Positions 40,992 through 51,149 are shown, numbered from the stretch's first letter. The stretch is 64,000 nt of DNA from Sporolactobacillus sp. THM7-4 (GCF_004153165.1 NZ_SEMD01000001.1:1-64000); one strand, 5' to 3'. The notes: generated by a model from the letters alone, not told the origin. Made by a program: numbers and translations.

Positions 40992-43900
40992 TCTGTTCTC
41001 GCTCCTTTCGGTGGTGTCAAATCTAAATAGTATCCTCCGTCAAAAGCATACAGTCCGACCTGTACGACCGGCCGCTTCCAGATTTTTTCAATGGCCGTCC
41101 GGTACAGTGCCAGCTGCAACCGGTATCGCCGGATCAGTTCCTTTTTGGCCGCAGCAAGATCCGGAAAGCGTGAGGAAAGATGATCCGTTTTGTAGTCGAG
41201 CAGCATGATGCCTTCTGAATCCTCAATGATACAGTCAATTACCCCCTGGACAAGCACTTTCTCTCCTTCCTGCGCCGTTACGTGCCCCCAGTCCGGATAG
41301 ACCTTGTCCGCATCGATAACGAGGCTGAAAGGACATTCCCGTGTAACTTTATCTGCAAATCTCATTTTTTTTCCGGCAGATGACTTTAAAAAACCGGATA
41401 CAGCTTCGTAATCCAGACTGTTTTCCTGTTCGCAGGTCAGAATTTCACGATCGACGAGCTTTTTCCCCTGTCTTCTGATCGACTCCGGATCAATCGGAGC
41501 AGTAAGATCGAGATGCTGCATCAGCATGTGCATCGCCGTTCCACGTTCCGTCGCTGAAAGAACACCGGAACCCTGTTGCAGAAAACGCGGCCGGTCACCT
41601 CCGATCTTCGGAAACCGTTCCATCAACAGGCGGTCGTCCTGCCCTTCGCTAAAATACTCCTGCTGCGATTTAATTTCGGTTACAGTCTGCTTAGCCATAT
41701 GCAGAGCCGCGTCAAGCCGCGGATAGGTCCATTCGAGGCGCCGCCTGATTTCATCCTCAAGGCCCGATCGCGACTCGACAGCCTGCCACCGCCTGATCCG
41801 CTCCAGCTTACCGCGGTCATCTTCAAGTTGTCCGGTTGACGCCGGGATTAACTCGGCAGCTGAAACAATGTGCACTTTCCATGATGAGGAGTGCTGACTG
41901 ACGTCTGTATAATCCGGTGTATCACCGATGATCTCATGGAGAGCGGATGAGGAACTGTGACGGGCGACACACGGCCCTATCCAGTCAAGAAACGATTGGC
42001 CTGAGCTGCGTTCGGCGTCCGGAAGCAGCCAGCCCTTTGAGTGAAGTGCGGGAAGCCATTGTTGAATCTTCTTTTCCGCATCTTTTACAGCCCCTGCTAA
42101 TATTAACTTCTCTCTTGCCCGGGTCACGGCGACGTAAAGGATACGCATCTCCTCCGCAATGGTTTCTGCTTTTATCTGTTCCTTAATGGCCAGGTAAGGG
42201 AGCATCGGAACGCTCATTCGTTTCTCCGGATCAATCCATCGCGTTCCGAAACCGAGCGTTTTATGAAGCAGTGCCGGCTCAGCCGTGTCTCTCAAATTAA
42301 ATTTTTTGTCCAATCCCGCCACAAAAACAACCGGAAACTCCAGCCCTTTGCTCTTATGAATGGTCATAATCCGGACAACATCTTCCTGCTCGCTCAGCGC
42401 CCGCGCCTCGCCAAGATCGCCCCCGTTTTCTCTCATTTGTCCGATGAAATGCAAAAAACGGAACAACCCGCGGAATGATGTTTTTTCATATTGTCTGGCC
42501 CGATCGTACAAGGCTTTGAGATTTGCCTGACGCTGCGCGCCGGCTGACAGTCCGCCCACGTATTCGTAATAACCTGTATCACGATAGATCTGCCAGATCA
42601 GTGCGGCAACCGAATGATTTCTTGAAAAGTCTCTCCATTCCCCCAGTTGTTCGATAAAACGGGTCAACTGGTCGGAAAGCTTACCCTGGTTTGTCTCGAT
42701 GTAGCGACGAATCGCCTGGTAAAACGGTATTGCCCGGTCAGTCATTCGGACGGCCGCGAGTCCATCGCCGTCCAAACCCACAATCGGTGAACGCAGGACT
42801 GACGCAAGCGGAATATCCTGTATAGGATTATCAATGATCTTAAGCAATGAAATCATGACCGATACTTCAACCGTATCGAAGTAACCCGAAGACAATTCGG
42901 CATACGCGGGGATCCCTCTTTGTCTCAAAATGTCGATCATCACAGCAGCAGAAGTATTTGCGGAGCGCATTAAGATTGCAATATCCCGAAACTTCAGGGC
43001 CCGCATCCTTCGCGTCCTGCGATCGGTCACCCGAAAGCCGGATTCCGATCCGTTACCCATCATGGCCTCTATACGGTCGGCGATGGCTAAAGCCTCAAGT
43101 TCCTCGGATTGAAGGTCTTCCGCACCTGCCCCGGAATCGTCCTCACCACTACTTGAACGGTCGATGATTTCCAGATCCACGGCTACGTGATTATCCGGGT
43201 AATCCGCGCCATAGCGAAGTGCCGCTGAATCATCATAAGTAATGCCTCCGACTTTCTCATCCATCAGCTGTTTAAATATAAAATTAGTTCCGGCAATGAT
43301 CTCCCGGCGGCTTCGAAAATTGCTGGACAGATCAATTTTTACCCCGCCCCCGTCCGGATGTGAGAACCGCTTATATTTTTGAATAAAAAGTCCGGGATCA
43401 GCAAGACGAAAACCATAAATACTTTGTTTCACATCACCGACCATAAACAGGTTCCCCTGTTCGCCGCCGTCACGTGAGATCAAATGAAGGATCGCTTCCT
43501 GGACACGGTTTGTATCCTGATATTCATCCACCAGAATTTCTTCAAACTGTGCCCGGTACTGCTCAGCAACAACCGAGGGGTGCTCATCTTCAGGCGCTGA
43601 ACGGCTGCTTCTAAGGATCGCGAGGCAATCATGTTCAAGATCCGAGAAGTCCAGAAGACCTTTGCTTCGTTTCTCCGATTTAAAACGATTGGAAAACTCT
43701 CCGACAAGTTCACGCAGGAGCGATACGGAAGAAGTCATATCCTGCAGGTCCCGCATACATTCCTCTTCGGATCGGCCGAACCATTGCTGCTGAATTTCTG
43801 TGATTCTATCTTTGACCCGGTCACGGATTTTTTTAGATTGTTCTTTTAAACGTTGGTCAATGTCTTTCCCCCTCGCCGCCTTCATCTTGTCGAATGATAT

Positions 43901-44749
43901 AGCCATAAACGAGGATCTTATGGTTTCCCAGGCTGTATCGGAAGTAACCGATAGATTCCGGAGGGCATTGATATCATCTGTCAGCGTTTCCGCGTATGGT
44001 GCGGGACCTCCGGGTTCCATGGCCAACCGTCTCGCTTCTTCTAAGGCAGTAAGCAGACCAGCTGTTTCATCACTCAGCGATTTTTTCAAACCTGCCGACC
44101 AGTTGAAGTCATCAATCGATTTCTTATTTTCTGTCTCGTAAGAAGAAGACATTTGATCCAGCCACCGTTCGGGCCATGGATGACTTTGTGAAAAATTATA
44201 GAGTTTCAGAATCATTTTCTGAAGCGATTCATCGCTGCGATCGCCCGAATAACGGTCTGCTAATTTAAAAAACTCCGGATCATCTGAACCATAGTGTTCC
44301 TCAAGAATTTCAGTGAGCACTTCCTCACGCATTAAAGCGGCTTCCGTCTCGTCAAGCAGCCTGAACCCGGGGTCAAGATCGAGAAAATAATAATAACGCT
44401 TAACGACCGACATGCAGAACGCGTGAAGCGTCATGATCGACGCCCTGCCGAGCAGCGATTGCTGGCGGCGCAGATAAAGAGATTCCGGATGAGCAGCAAT
44501 TTCCCGATCGAGGGCTTTGCCTATCCGCTCTTTCATTTCTGAAGCGGCAGCCTTTGTAAAGGTGACTACAAGAAGATGATCAATGCTTACCGGATGATCC
44601 TGATCGGTAATCTTGCGAATCATTCTCTCGACGAGCACTGCAGTCTTTCCGGACCCCGCTGCCGCAGCAACCAGGATATTGTGTCCATGCTCAGTAATCG
44701 CCCTCCATTGATCATCTGTCCACTGACTGTCTTTCGGTTTAATTGTCAC
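40988..44749 (-). CDS. addA: ATP-dependent helicase/nuclease subunit A
   Basis: AddA with AddB resects double-strand breaks until a Chi site, loading RecA. The 1253-residue protein begins with a UvrD-type helicase: Walker A LVAAAAGSGKTAVLVERM, LLVVTFTKAAASEMKER, ILVDEYQDTNRVQEA and VRIMTIHKSKGLEFPVVFVAG. The C-terminal RecB-type nuclease reads VIDCIIEDSEGIMLLDYKTD. It overlaps addB by 11 bases and sbcD by 4. No damage is seen. The operon promoter is upstream of addB with an SOS-type box. Confidence 0.97.
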   Translation of the reverse strand: MTIKPKDSQWTDDQWRAITEHGHNILVAAAAGSGKTAVLVERMIRKITDQDHPVSIDHLLVVTFTKAAASEMKERIGKALDREIAAHPESLYLRRQQSLLGRASIMTLHAFCMSVVKRYYYFLDLDPGFRLLDETEAALMREEVLTEILEEHYGSDDPEFFKLADRYSGDRSDESLQKMILKLYNFSQSHPWPERWLDQMSSSYETENKKSIDDFNWSAGLKKSLSDETAGLLTALEEARRLAMEPGGPAPYAETLTDDINALRNLSVTSDTAWETIRSSFMAISFDKMKAARGKDIDQRLKEQSKKIRDRVKDRITEIQQQWFGRSEEECMRDLQDMTSSVSLLRELVGEFSNRFKSEKRSKGLLDFSDLEHDCLAILRSSRSAPEDEHPSVVAEQYRAQFEEILVDEYQDTNRVQEAILHLISRDGGEQGNLFMVGDVKQSIYGFRLADPGLFIQKYKRFSHPDGGGVKIDLSSNFRSRREIIAGTNFIFKQLMDEKVGGITYDDSAALRYGADYPDNHVAVDLEIIDRSSSGEDDSGAGAEDLQSEELEALAIADRIEAMMGNGSESGFRVTDRRTRRMRALKFRDIAILMRSANTSAAVMIDILRQRGIPAYAELSSGYFDTVEVSVMISLLKIIDNPIQDIPLASVLRSPIVGLDGDGLAAVRMTDRAIPFYQAIRRYIETNQGKLSDQLTRFIEQLGEWRDFSRNHSVAALIWQIYRDTGYYEYVGGLSAGAQRQANLKALYDRARQYEKTSFRGLFRFLHFIGQMRENGGDLGEARALSEQEDVVRIMTIHKSKGLEFPVVFVAGLDKKFNLRDTAEPALLHKTLGFGTRWIDPEKRMSVPMLPYLAIKEQIKAETIAEEMRILYVAVTRAREKLILAGAVKDAEKKIQQWLPALHSKGWLLPDAERSSGQSFLDWIGPCVARHSSSSALHEIIGDTPDYTDVSQHSSSWKVHIVSAAELIPASTGQLEDDRGKLERIRRWQAVESRSGLEDEIRRRLEWTYPRLDAALHMAKQTVTEIKSQQEYFSEGQDDRLLMERFPKIGGDRPRFLQQGSGVLSATERGTAMHMLMQHLDLTAPIDPESIRRQGKKLVDREILTCEQENSLDYEAVSGFLKSSAGKKMRFADKVTRECPFSLVIDADKVYPDWGHVTAQEGEKVLVQGVIDCIIEDSEGIMLLDYKTDHLSSRFPDLAAAKKELIRRYRLQLALYRTAIEKIWKRPVVQVGLYAFDGGYYLDLTPPKGARTE

Positions 44750-47700
44750 TTTTCTTCCCCTCCCGCTCTGACAATTCCTTTAAAACAGTCTGATCCGGCT
44801 TTTTCTTTAACAGGCGGAACCCATTCCCGGACTGAGACTGATCGAACCGGCAGACCGGGCGATAAGGACAGTATGTACACGGCGTCTTGTTCTGGAGCTT
44901 GAAGGGAGCAATCCGGATGTCGCCGTCAGTAATTTTCGTCCCGATCTGTTGTATCATTCTCTTTGTGTGTTCTCTCAGCTTTTGGAAATCTGTCACACTT
45001 GCAAGCGATGAGCTCTTTTTGAATTCCCCGTCTTTTTTGACAGCAAACGGGACGATGGAAGACGCTCCTGAAACCACACTTTTATCCATAAGCAAAAGTG
45101 ATTCTTTATCGGCAAGAAGCAGCCCTTTCATCTTGAAATTCTTATTCAGCTCATCTTCCAGTTCGTCCGGTGAAAGTTTGTCCGGCAAACGAAGCAGGGG
45201 GTTGTGCACGTGAAAATAAAGGACGCCTGCCGGTTCGGCCGGACTTCCCAGCCAGTCCCTCGCGTACGTAATGATCACGTCCAGGTACGTCAGCATTTGC
45301 AGGGCGAGTCCATAATAGACTTTGGTCAGATCGAGATCCATGTCGCTGGATTTATAGTCGACAATCCGTAATAAGAGCCTGTTCCTCTCGTCCACCGCCT
45401 GATCAACCCGATCGATACGGCCGACGATCTCCATCTTGTGGCCGTTTGGCAATGAGAAAGAGAGGGGAGGGAGTGACTTTCCGCGTCCAAAGGGAAGTTC
45501 CAGACTGATCGGTGAAAAACCACTCGCTTTTGCATGCAGCCTCATGACCTGCGCAACTCTTGCTACGACCTGTTCCAGCTTGTGCTGTAAATAATGGTAC
45601 CGGTTGGAACTTGTCAGAATCTGCCTTTGCAGCCGCGGTGCAAGCTCGTTCACGGTCTCCTGTGCCAGATGGTCACATTCGGACGGACTCAGATCGCTCC
45701 AAACCCGGTGATGGATTGTAATTTTTTCCGTCATCCGCTTCATCGCCATATGAAACAGCTGTCCAATATCCGGCGCAGCCAGCTGGAAAACCTCGCGCTC
45801 ACGAAGGTTAAGACCATACGCGGCGAATTGCGAGAAAGGACAGGCACTGAACATTTCCATACGCGATACACTCGCCTGAATGGTCTCGCCATACAGAATG
45901 TGTGCCGTCTCCGGGCTGAGCCTGGCCTCATTTTGCGAAAACAGACTCTCCATGACCTTGCGGGAGATCCCTTTCCACTCCGTATGAACAGTAAACCAGT
46001 TGTAGACATCCCACCATAACCCGGCAATCTTGTAACCTTTCTTCCAGTCGCGTATCTGCGAAGCAAGATACCCCATTGTTTTTCGAGGACCGTTGATAAA
46101 TCCGAGCTGACTGGTATCATTGAGTGTCCTCGGCTCCGACGGAGACAGCCTGACGGACAGATCAGGAAACATCCGTTGAAGCCGATTAATAAGAGGCGAC
46201 GGCGTCAGTGCTTCTCCATCCTCAGACGCGAGTGGACAGGACAGGAACAGTTTTTCTTTTGGCAGTGAAAATGCACGGTAGATCAGTTCGTTTTCTCCCG
46301 CCATCTGCCCGTCCCCGTTTTCAGCAACATGCATGCCCCTCGTCTCCAGCAAATCCCGGTCATCGTCGGAAAACAATCCCTGTTCCCTGGGATTTGCAGG
46401 GATCACGCCTTCGTTCATACCAAGAATAAAGACCGCTCTCAGTTTTGATGATCGCATGCGATCCAGGCTTCCGGCAAGGACTTGATCCATCGCTGGAGGA
46501 ACCATCGCAAATTCAAGAGAATCCAGCCCCGAATCGATAATCTTCGAAAACAGATCCAGTGATACGTCCTCGTCCCCGGCCCCCTCAACACATTGATCGA
46601 GCATGTCGAGGACTGACTGCCATACCTGCCCGTGTTCCTTTGCCTCCTTCAGGCGTTCCCTGTCCTCCGCCTGTGCGGTAAGTCGTTCCAGTTTTTCAGG
46701 CACAAAACAGTCAATTAAAAATTGATAAACAGCTGTACATTTTTCCCGTACACTGGCAGCCGACTTCAGATTTTTCTCAAAAGAAGCAAGAGGAGCTGCG
46801 ACCATACGCCGCTGTTTATTAATCCTTCTCTGCGCGTTCAGTTCATCTTTTGACGGATTCGCGTGGTTCTCATCCAGCCCCCGATAAGTTCTGTAGATCC
46901 AGGGTTCGTTGTCTGTCCATTTTTTTCCGCGGATGCCATATGCAATTACATAATTCTCCAGTTCATCCATCGCCTCACGCTGATCCGGAACTTTAGAATC
47001 AACCGGCAGCAGAAGATCGGTCTTGATGCATCGGAAAACCGGTTCATATCTCCAGTTCTGCCGGATCGCTTCAATGGCTGAGCGGATGAATTCAATCAGC
47101 GGATGATGACGCATCGGCCGTTTCTGATCAACGAAAACGGGTATACCATAATCTGAAAAAACAGTTTCAATCAAATCCTGATAGTTTTCCAGATTGCGGA
47201 CCAGAACGGTGATGTCGCGAAAACGATACCCCCTGTCCCGTGTCAGGAGAAGAATATCCCTCGCCACCTGCTCAACCTCCTCGCGGCGGTTAACGGCTTC
47301 CGTGAATACCAGACCCTCTGTTTTCCCGGACAGGCGTGCCCACGTCTGTCCATAAGTCGATACGAGATGTTGAAGCGCCGGTGTTTCGGTACGAACGACC
47401 TCTTTTTTCATTTCAAAAGGTTCAATTTCGACATTCCGTTCTTTCGCTTCTCTCAGGAGTTGAAGAAAAAGAAGTGCGGGGTGTCTGAAAACAGAAAATT
47501 CATCAGGCGGATGATCATAGACGCGATCGATTCCAAGAACGATGGTAACCCTTTTTGCCGACTGCATCAGCTGTCCGACCACAAGCTGCTCTTCCGGCGT
47601 CATCGTTTGAAAGCCATCCACCCAGATTTCGGTATCCCTTAAAAAATCTGTTTCCGCCAGTTTATCCGCCATCAGTCTGAGATAATCTTCGCTTTCTACG

Positions 47701-48239
47701 TATTTTCCTGAAAGAGCGTCCTCGAACGGACCGTAAACAGTTGCCAGGTCGTGAAGTTTGTCCTTTAAAAGCAAAGACTCCGCAGTTCCGGCGTCTTCCT
47801 GCGAGTCCGCCTGACGGGCAACATCTTTCGGAGTCAGACAGTACCGTTTAAACTCTGTCAGCGTCTCACTGAGCAGACTGTAGAACCCGTTTTGTTCAGA
47901 CGCTTTTCGGAACAGGCGAAATTTGTCTTTTTTTTGCTCGACAATTTTCCGGAGCAGCATCGTTACACCGGTCTGATTCAGATGATAACGGGTCAGGCCT
48001 CCCGCGCGCTGAAGTACGCGTAAGGCAAGGCGCGGTATACCGTATACATTCAATCGGGTCATACCGTTTAACCCCGGAGTTTTCGCAAAGGCATATTCAG
48101 TGTCAAATGTCATGTGATCGGGAACAAGATAAATAAGAGGCGGACCTGCCGGATCCTGCTCCAATAGAGACCGGGCTTCTTTCATGCAGCTCTCTGTTTT
48201 TCCTGTTCCTGGACGTCCTAATATAAAACGTACGGACAT
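44739..48239 (-). CDS. addB: ATP-dependent helicase/nuclease subunit B
   Basis: The 1166-residue partner of AddA has Walker A LGRPGTGKTESCM, a helicase-like fold lacking most other helicase motifs, and a C-terminal nuclease with LRIVDYKSSDMD. Four Cys for the iron-sulfur cluster are present: one in FSACPFSQFA and three in TPCTYCPYRPVC. It scans for Chi and cuts the second strand. It is first in the operon. The promoter carries the palindrome GAACGTACGTTC over the -35 region, which predicts LexA control of the whole addBA-sbcDC unit. Confidence 0.96.
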   Translation of the reverse strand: MSVRFILGRPGTGKTESCMKEARSLLEQDPAGPPLIYLVPDHMTFDTEYAFAKTPGLNGMTRLNVYGIPRLALRVLQRAGGLTRYHLNQTGVTMLLRKIVEQKKDKFRLFRKASEQNGFYSLLSETLTEFKRYCLTPKDVARQADSQEDAGTAESLLLKDKLHDLATVYGPFEDALSGKYVESEDYLRLMADKLAETDFLRDTEIWVDGFQTMTPEEQLVVGQLMQSAKRVTIVLGIDRVYDHPPDEFSVFRHPALLFLQLLREAKERNVEIEPFEMKKEVVRTETPALQHLVSTYGQTWARLSGKTEGLVFTEAVNRREEVEQVARDILLLTRDRGYRFRDITVLVRNLENYQDLIETVFSDYGIPVFVDQKRPMRHHPLIEFIRSAIEAIRQNWRYEPVFRCIKTDLLLPVDSKVPDQREAMDELENYVIAYGIRGKKWTDNEPWIYRTYRGLDENHANPSKDELNAQRRINKQRRMVAAPLASFEKNLKSAASVREKCTAVYQFLIDCFVPEKLERLTAQAEDRERLKEAKEHGQVWQSVLDMLDQCVEGAGDEDVSLDLFSKIIDSGLDSLEFAMVPPAMDQVLAGSLDRMRSSKLRAVFILGMNEGVIPANPREQGLFSDDDRDLLETRGMHVAENGDGQMAGENELIYRAFSLPKEKLFLSCPLASEDGEALTPSPLINRLQRMFPDLSVRLSPSEPRTLNDTSQLGFINGPRKTMGYLASQIRDWKKGYKIAGLWWDVYNWFTVHTEWKGISRKVMESLFSQNEARLSPETAHILYGETIQASVSRMEMFSACPFSQFAAYGLNLREREVFQLAAPDIGQLFHMAMKRMTEKITIHHRVWSDLSPSECDHLAQETVNELAPRLQRQILTSSNRYHYLQHKLEQVVARVAQVMRLHAKASGFSPISLELPFGRGKSLPPLSFSLPNGHKMEIVGRIDRVDQAVDERNRLLLRIVDYKSSDMDLDLTKVYYGLALQMLTYLDVIITYARDWLGSPAEPAGVLYFHVHNPLLRLPDKLSPDELEDELNKNFKMKGLLLADKESLLLMDKSVVSGASSIVPFAVKKDGEFKKSSSLASVTDFQKLREHTKRMIQQIGTKITDGDIRIAPFKLQNKTPCTYCPYRPVCRFDQSQSGNGFRLLKKKPDQTVLKELSEREGKKSDN

Positions 48240-48310
48240 GACCCGACCCTCCTTTTTAATCGGATAAGAAATAATAAAGATTCATTTTGACTCAATTCCT
48301 TGATTGCTCT

Positions 48311-48339
48311 ATTATAGCATATAAGGAACGTACGTTCTA
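48311..48339 (-). promoter_or_regulatory. Promoter of addB-addA-sbcD-sbcC
   Basis: A -10 TATAAT (48316-48311) is clear. At 17 bases the -35 position reads TAGAAC (48339-48334), a poor box that lies inside the LexA-type palindrome. Confidence 0.65.
48326..48337. promoter_or_regulatory. LexA (DinR) SOS box upstream of addB
   Basis: GAACGTACGTTC is a perfect palindrome that fits the Bacillus SOS box GAAC-N4-GTTC. It overlaps the -35 region of the only visible promoter, a position suited to repression by LexA. Confidence 0.78.
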
Positions 48340-48402
48340 TGCCTTGTTGCGATCGGCTTTGTTTTTTTCGGATCAAACTCCGGTCTGGCCGCCGTTTCCC
48401 CC

Positions 48403-48446
48403 AAAAAAAATCTGCCGTCGCCTGATTTTTTCTCGCTCCGGCAGAT
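48403..48446 (-). terminator. Terminator of yqgV
   Basis: On the minus strand ATCTGCCG (48446-48439) pairs with CGGCAGAT (48417-48410), followed by eight T residues (48410-48403). Confidence 0.8.
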
Positions 48447-48483
48447 AGCAGGTTGTTATTTAATGAATCTGGTAAACCGTGTT

Positions 48484-48774
48484 TCACTTTCTGTATTTTC
48501 CGACCTTCTCTTCGATTGAGGTCCCCTGGGGGCGGTAGTGAATTTTAACTTCGGCAGCGACTTCATCAGCGCCGGCTTCGACGGTTGCGTAAATCGCCTG
48601 TTTGACTACTTCGAGCAGCTCGTCCAGCTCGCCTTCCATGACGGTCTCAAGTGCATCGACTTCATGCTTTACACCTGAATCCTGAATTGCCTCAATCGCT
48701 TTATCAACCAAATCATAGGTATCCTTTTCTTTTGATACAGGTAAAATCTGCAGTCCGACATTAATCACAGGCAT
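48484..48774 (-). CDS. yqgV: Thiamine-binding MTH1187/YqgV-family protein
   Basis: The 96-residue protein (PVINVGLQILPVSKEKDTYD at the start, GADEVAAEVKIHYRPQG near the end) fits the UPF0045/MTH1187 family, whose members bind thiamine or related compounds and form tetramers. The length is typical. It is close to YqgV of B. subtilis. It follows the cyclophilin gene by 15 bases on the same strand, so the two may be co-transcribed, and ends before a terminator. The cellular role is not established. Confidence 0.88.
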   Translation of the reverse strand: MPVINVGLQILPVSKEKDTYDLVDKAIEAIQDSGVKHEVDALETVMEGELDELLEVVKQAIYATVEAGADEVAAEVKIHYRPQGTSIEEKVGKYRK

Positions 48775-48789
48775 TGCTTGTCCCTCCGC

Positions 48790-49236
48790 TCATTTATCCT
48801 CTTCATCCCAAACCCTGACCTCCGACATGACATCACCGATCTTCATTGCACGGACCGTGTCCAGTCCGCTCGTTACCTGGCCAAAGACTGTGTGGACGCC
48901 GTCCAGATGAGGCTGCGCCTCGTGGACAATAAAAAACTGGCAGCTCCCCGTATCGCGTCCGGCATGAGCCATCGACAATGCACCGGCCTTATGCTTGTGC
49001 GGATTGCCTTCGGTTTCACACTTAATCGTATAACCCGCGCTCCCCATCCCGGTTCCGGTTGGGTCGCCTCCCTGACTGACAAATCCAGGGATCACGCGGT
49101 GAAAAGTAAGTCCGTTGTAAAAGCCCGAGTTTGCCAGCTTTTCAAAATTTGCTACCGTATTCGGTGCCTCATTCGGGAAAAATTCCAGTTCAATTTTTTG
49201 CCCGTCAGCCATCTGAATATATCCTTTTTTAGCCAT
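48790..49236 (-). CDS. ppiB: Peptidyl-prolyl cis-trans isomerase, cyclophilin type
   Basis: The 148-residue cytoplasmic cyclophilin speeds prolyl isomerisation during folding. Typical motifs are [37 protein letters not shown] and [12 protein letters not shown]. The start is taken at ATG 49236 (MAKKGYIQM) after AAAAAGGAG; the open frame to 49278 adds a non-conserved 14 residues. It lies just before yqgV on the same strand. Confidence 0.95.
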   Translation of the reverse strand: MAKKGYIQMADGQKIELEFFPNEAPNTVANFEKLANSGFYNGLTFHRVIPGFVSQGGDPTGTGMGSAGYTIKCETEGNPHKHKAGALSMAHAGRDTGSCQFFIVHEAQPHLDGVHTVFGQVTSGLDTVRAMKIGDVMSEVRVWDEEDK

Positions 49237-49338
49237 ACAGTGAGAGTCTCCTTTTTCAAACCATTTAACAATCATCATACCATATTCATTCGCTGTTACA
49301 TACTTTTAAGAGGTTTGAAACAGGCGGCCGCTCCCGTT

Positions 49339-49998
49339 TTATTCGCAGCCTTTTTTCTGCCGGATTTGTTGTACAAAAAGAAGGATGATGGCGCACACGC
49401 TAATGATCGCCCCACCGGCACAGTAGCCGGCAAGAACATCACTGAAGTAGTGTACACGCAAAAATGGCCGGCTGAAACCGATCAGAAGAATCATTGCAAG
49501 ACAGATCGATGTCCAAATGATTTTCATCCTTTTGATACGGATCACCGGAGTTATGAGTAAGATAAGCAGTCCATAAACAACAGCCGCATTCATCGCATGA
49601 CCGCTTGGGAAACTGTACCCGTATTCATGTACCAGATGGGGTGCTGCTGGCCTGTCCCTCATGATCCAGTGTTTCAGTAAGCCGTTTAATCCCCGTTCAG
49701 TCAGGAATGCGATTTGCAGAAGAATAAGAGCGGTGATCTGTCTTTTATAAGCAAGAAAAAGCATGGAAAAAGCGATGATCGGTATCAGAAGCCCCGACGC
49801 TCCAAAGTCTGTCAGCTTCGCAAAGAAAGTGACAAACGGTGAAACCCGGATCGGATCAAGCCTGTTCAGCAGCCCCTTATCGATTGCGACAAAAGCCGGA
49901 TTGCGGACGGCAAGCATGAGCAGGAGAAACAGGCCTGTACAGATAAGCAGTACCCACAGCCAGTTTATCATCATTTTCAGGTTATCCTTTAATCCCAT
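49339..49998 (-). CDS. PAP2-family membrane phosphatase
   Basis: From ATG 49998 (after GGGAGG) the protein has 219 residues and about six helices. The three phosphatase motifs are intact: KHWIMRDRP, SFPSGHAMN and SRPFLRVHYFSD. Such enzymes remove phosphate from phosphatidylglycerol-phosphate, undecaprenyl pyrophosphate or similar lipids at the outer membrane face. The exact substrate cannot be decided. The longer open frame (to 50274) has no conserved sequence. It is divergent from the OsmC gene. Confidence 0.92.
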   Translation of the reverse strand: MGLKDNLKMMINWLWVLLICTGLFLLLMLAVRNPAFVAIDKGLLNRLDPIRVSPFVTFFAKLTDFGASGLLIPIIAFSMLFLAYKRQITALILLQIAFLTERGLNGLLKHWIMRDRPAAPHLVHEYGYSFPSGHAMNAAVVYGLLILLITPVIRIKRMKIIWTSICLAMILLIGFSRPFLRVHYFSDVLAGYCAGGAIISVCAIILLFVQQIRQKKGCE

Positions 49999-50149
49999 TG
50001 TTTTCCTCCCAAAACTATGACGTAAACTTAAAAGATTTTTTAAAAAATGTGTTACGATAATACGTGAACAAGAACCGTGTATCCGGGGCACTGAAATAGA
50101 CGCTGCTATGACTCTGCTGTTATTACTATATTGAAAGGTTGGAATAAGG

Positions 50150-50605
50150 ATGACAGAATTTAAGTTTAATCTCCGTGGGGAATGGAAAGGCTCCAGGGAT
50201 GGGATCGGTCTCGTCAAAACACACGGCCTTGAAACCGATATTTCGGTCGATCCATCCATGAAAGGCCGGGGCATCGGGACAAATCCCGACGAACTTCTGA
50301 TCAGCGCTCTTGCTTCCTGTTATATGATCACCCTGGGTATCCGGCTTGCAAAGGAAAAAATAGAATACGACTGCATTTCGATTGATACCGAAGGAACAGT
50401 CACGAAAAAAGACGGCCTGCACTTTGATCGTGTGGTTCACAGGCCGGTCATTTCTGTCCCATATACAATCACCCCTGAAGTCCGTAAACAACTGCTTTCC
50501 GCTATTCACGAAGCCGAAAAAGACTGCATGATTGGTAAAGCGGTCCGGGGCAATGTTAACGTCAGTGTTGAACCGACCTTTAAAACCACTGAGGTGTTGA
50601 ACTAA
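50150..50605 (+). CDS. OsmC-family peroxide-reducing protein
   Basis: The 151-residue cytoplasmic protein has the two redox Cys of the OsmC/Ohr family: one in SALASCYMITLGIRLA and one in HEAEKDCMIGKAVRGN, with NPDELLISA before the first. The family reduces organic hydroperoxides. It is closer to the general OsmC/YhfA type than to classical Ohr, a judgement from the pattern only. It is a single gene followed by a strong terminator. Confidence 0.9.
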   Translation: MTEFKFNLRGEWKGSRDGIGLVKTHGLETDISVDPSMKGRGIGTNPDELLISALASCYMITLGIRLAKEKIEYDCISIDTEGTVTKKDGLHFDRVVHRPVISVPYTITPEVRKQLLSAIHEAEKDCMIGKAVRGNVNVSVEPTFKTTEVLN

Positions 50606-50620
50606 GGGCATCTGTACATA

Positions 50621-50656
50621 AAGCATGAACCGAAAGAAAAGGTTCATGCTTTTTTT
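50621..50656 (+). terminator. Terminator of the OsmC-family gene
   Basis: Perfect arms AAGCATGAACC (50621-50631) and GGTTCATGCTT (50641-50651), followed by T residues to 50656. Confidence 0.95.
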
Positions 50657-50680
50657 CGCGTTGGAGCCTGGATATGTACG

Positions 50681-50715
50681 AAAAAAAACCGGAGAGAAGA
50701 TTTTTACTTTTCTCC
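50681..50715 (-). terminator. Terminator of the small coiled-coil membrane protein gene
   Basis: On the minus strand GGAGAAAAG pairs with CTTCTCTCC (arms 50715-50707 and 50699-50691, imperfect), then eight T residues follow. The stem overlaps the last codons of the gene. Confidence 0.7.
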
Positions 50716-51018
50716 CTTAATCGACTTTTTGACCTTGTATATGTTTTCCTGAGTCAGATGAATCGATTTTTGCAGACCGCGCGTCAATTCATTGACTCTT
50801 TCTCTTTTTTTATAGAAATCAAGCTGTATGGCGGTAAAACTCTGTGTCAGCCGGTTTTTTTCCTGCGACATCTTTTCTTTCTGTTCACGCATTTTCTCAC
50901 CAGTTTTTGCAATTCTTGCCATCGAGCCATTCATCAGTCCGGCTGTCTTCCTCACAGACAGGACAAAACCAGCAACGGCCGCAATGACCAATATCAGGCT
51001 TAAATAAACAATAATCAT
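50704..51018 (-). CDS. Small membrane protein with cytoplasmic coiled coil
   Basis: The 104-residue product has one N-terminal helix (IIVYLSLILVIAAVAGFVLS) followed by a charged, heptad-like coiled-coil region (about 30-104) rich in Lys, Glu and Gln. The layout resembles short DUF948-type proteins, but I am not sure of the family. It lies downstream of menE on the same strand with its own terminator. Start ATG follows a GGGTGGG stretch. Function unknown. Confidence 0.75.
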   Translation of the reverse strand: MIIVYLSLILVIAAVAGFVLSVRKTAGLMNGSMARIAKTGEKMREQKEKMSQEKNRLTQSFTAIQLDFYKKRERVNELTRGLQKSIHLTQENIYKVKKSIKGEK

Positions 51019-51149
51019 TCAACCCACCCCGTCTCATTTTAACATTGATTAATTTTCCACACTTTTTCCTCCTATATCCTCTTTTTTCACTTTTTTTCAG
51101 TAGAAAATTTTCGTTAACAGATGCTATAATTTCCGGGTCGAACAGAGCA

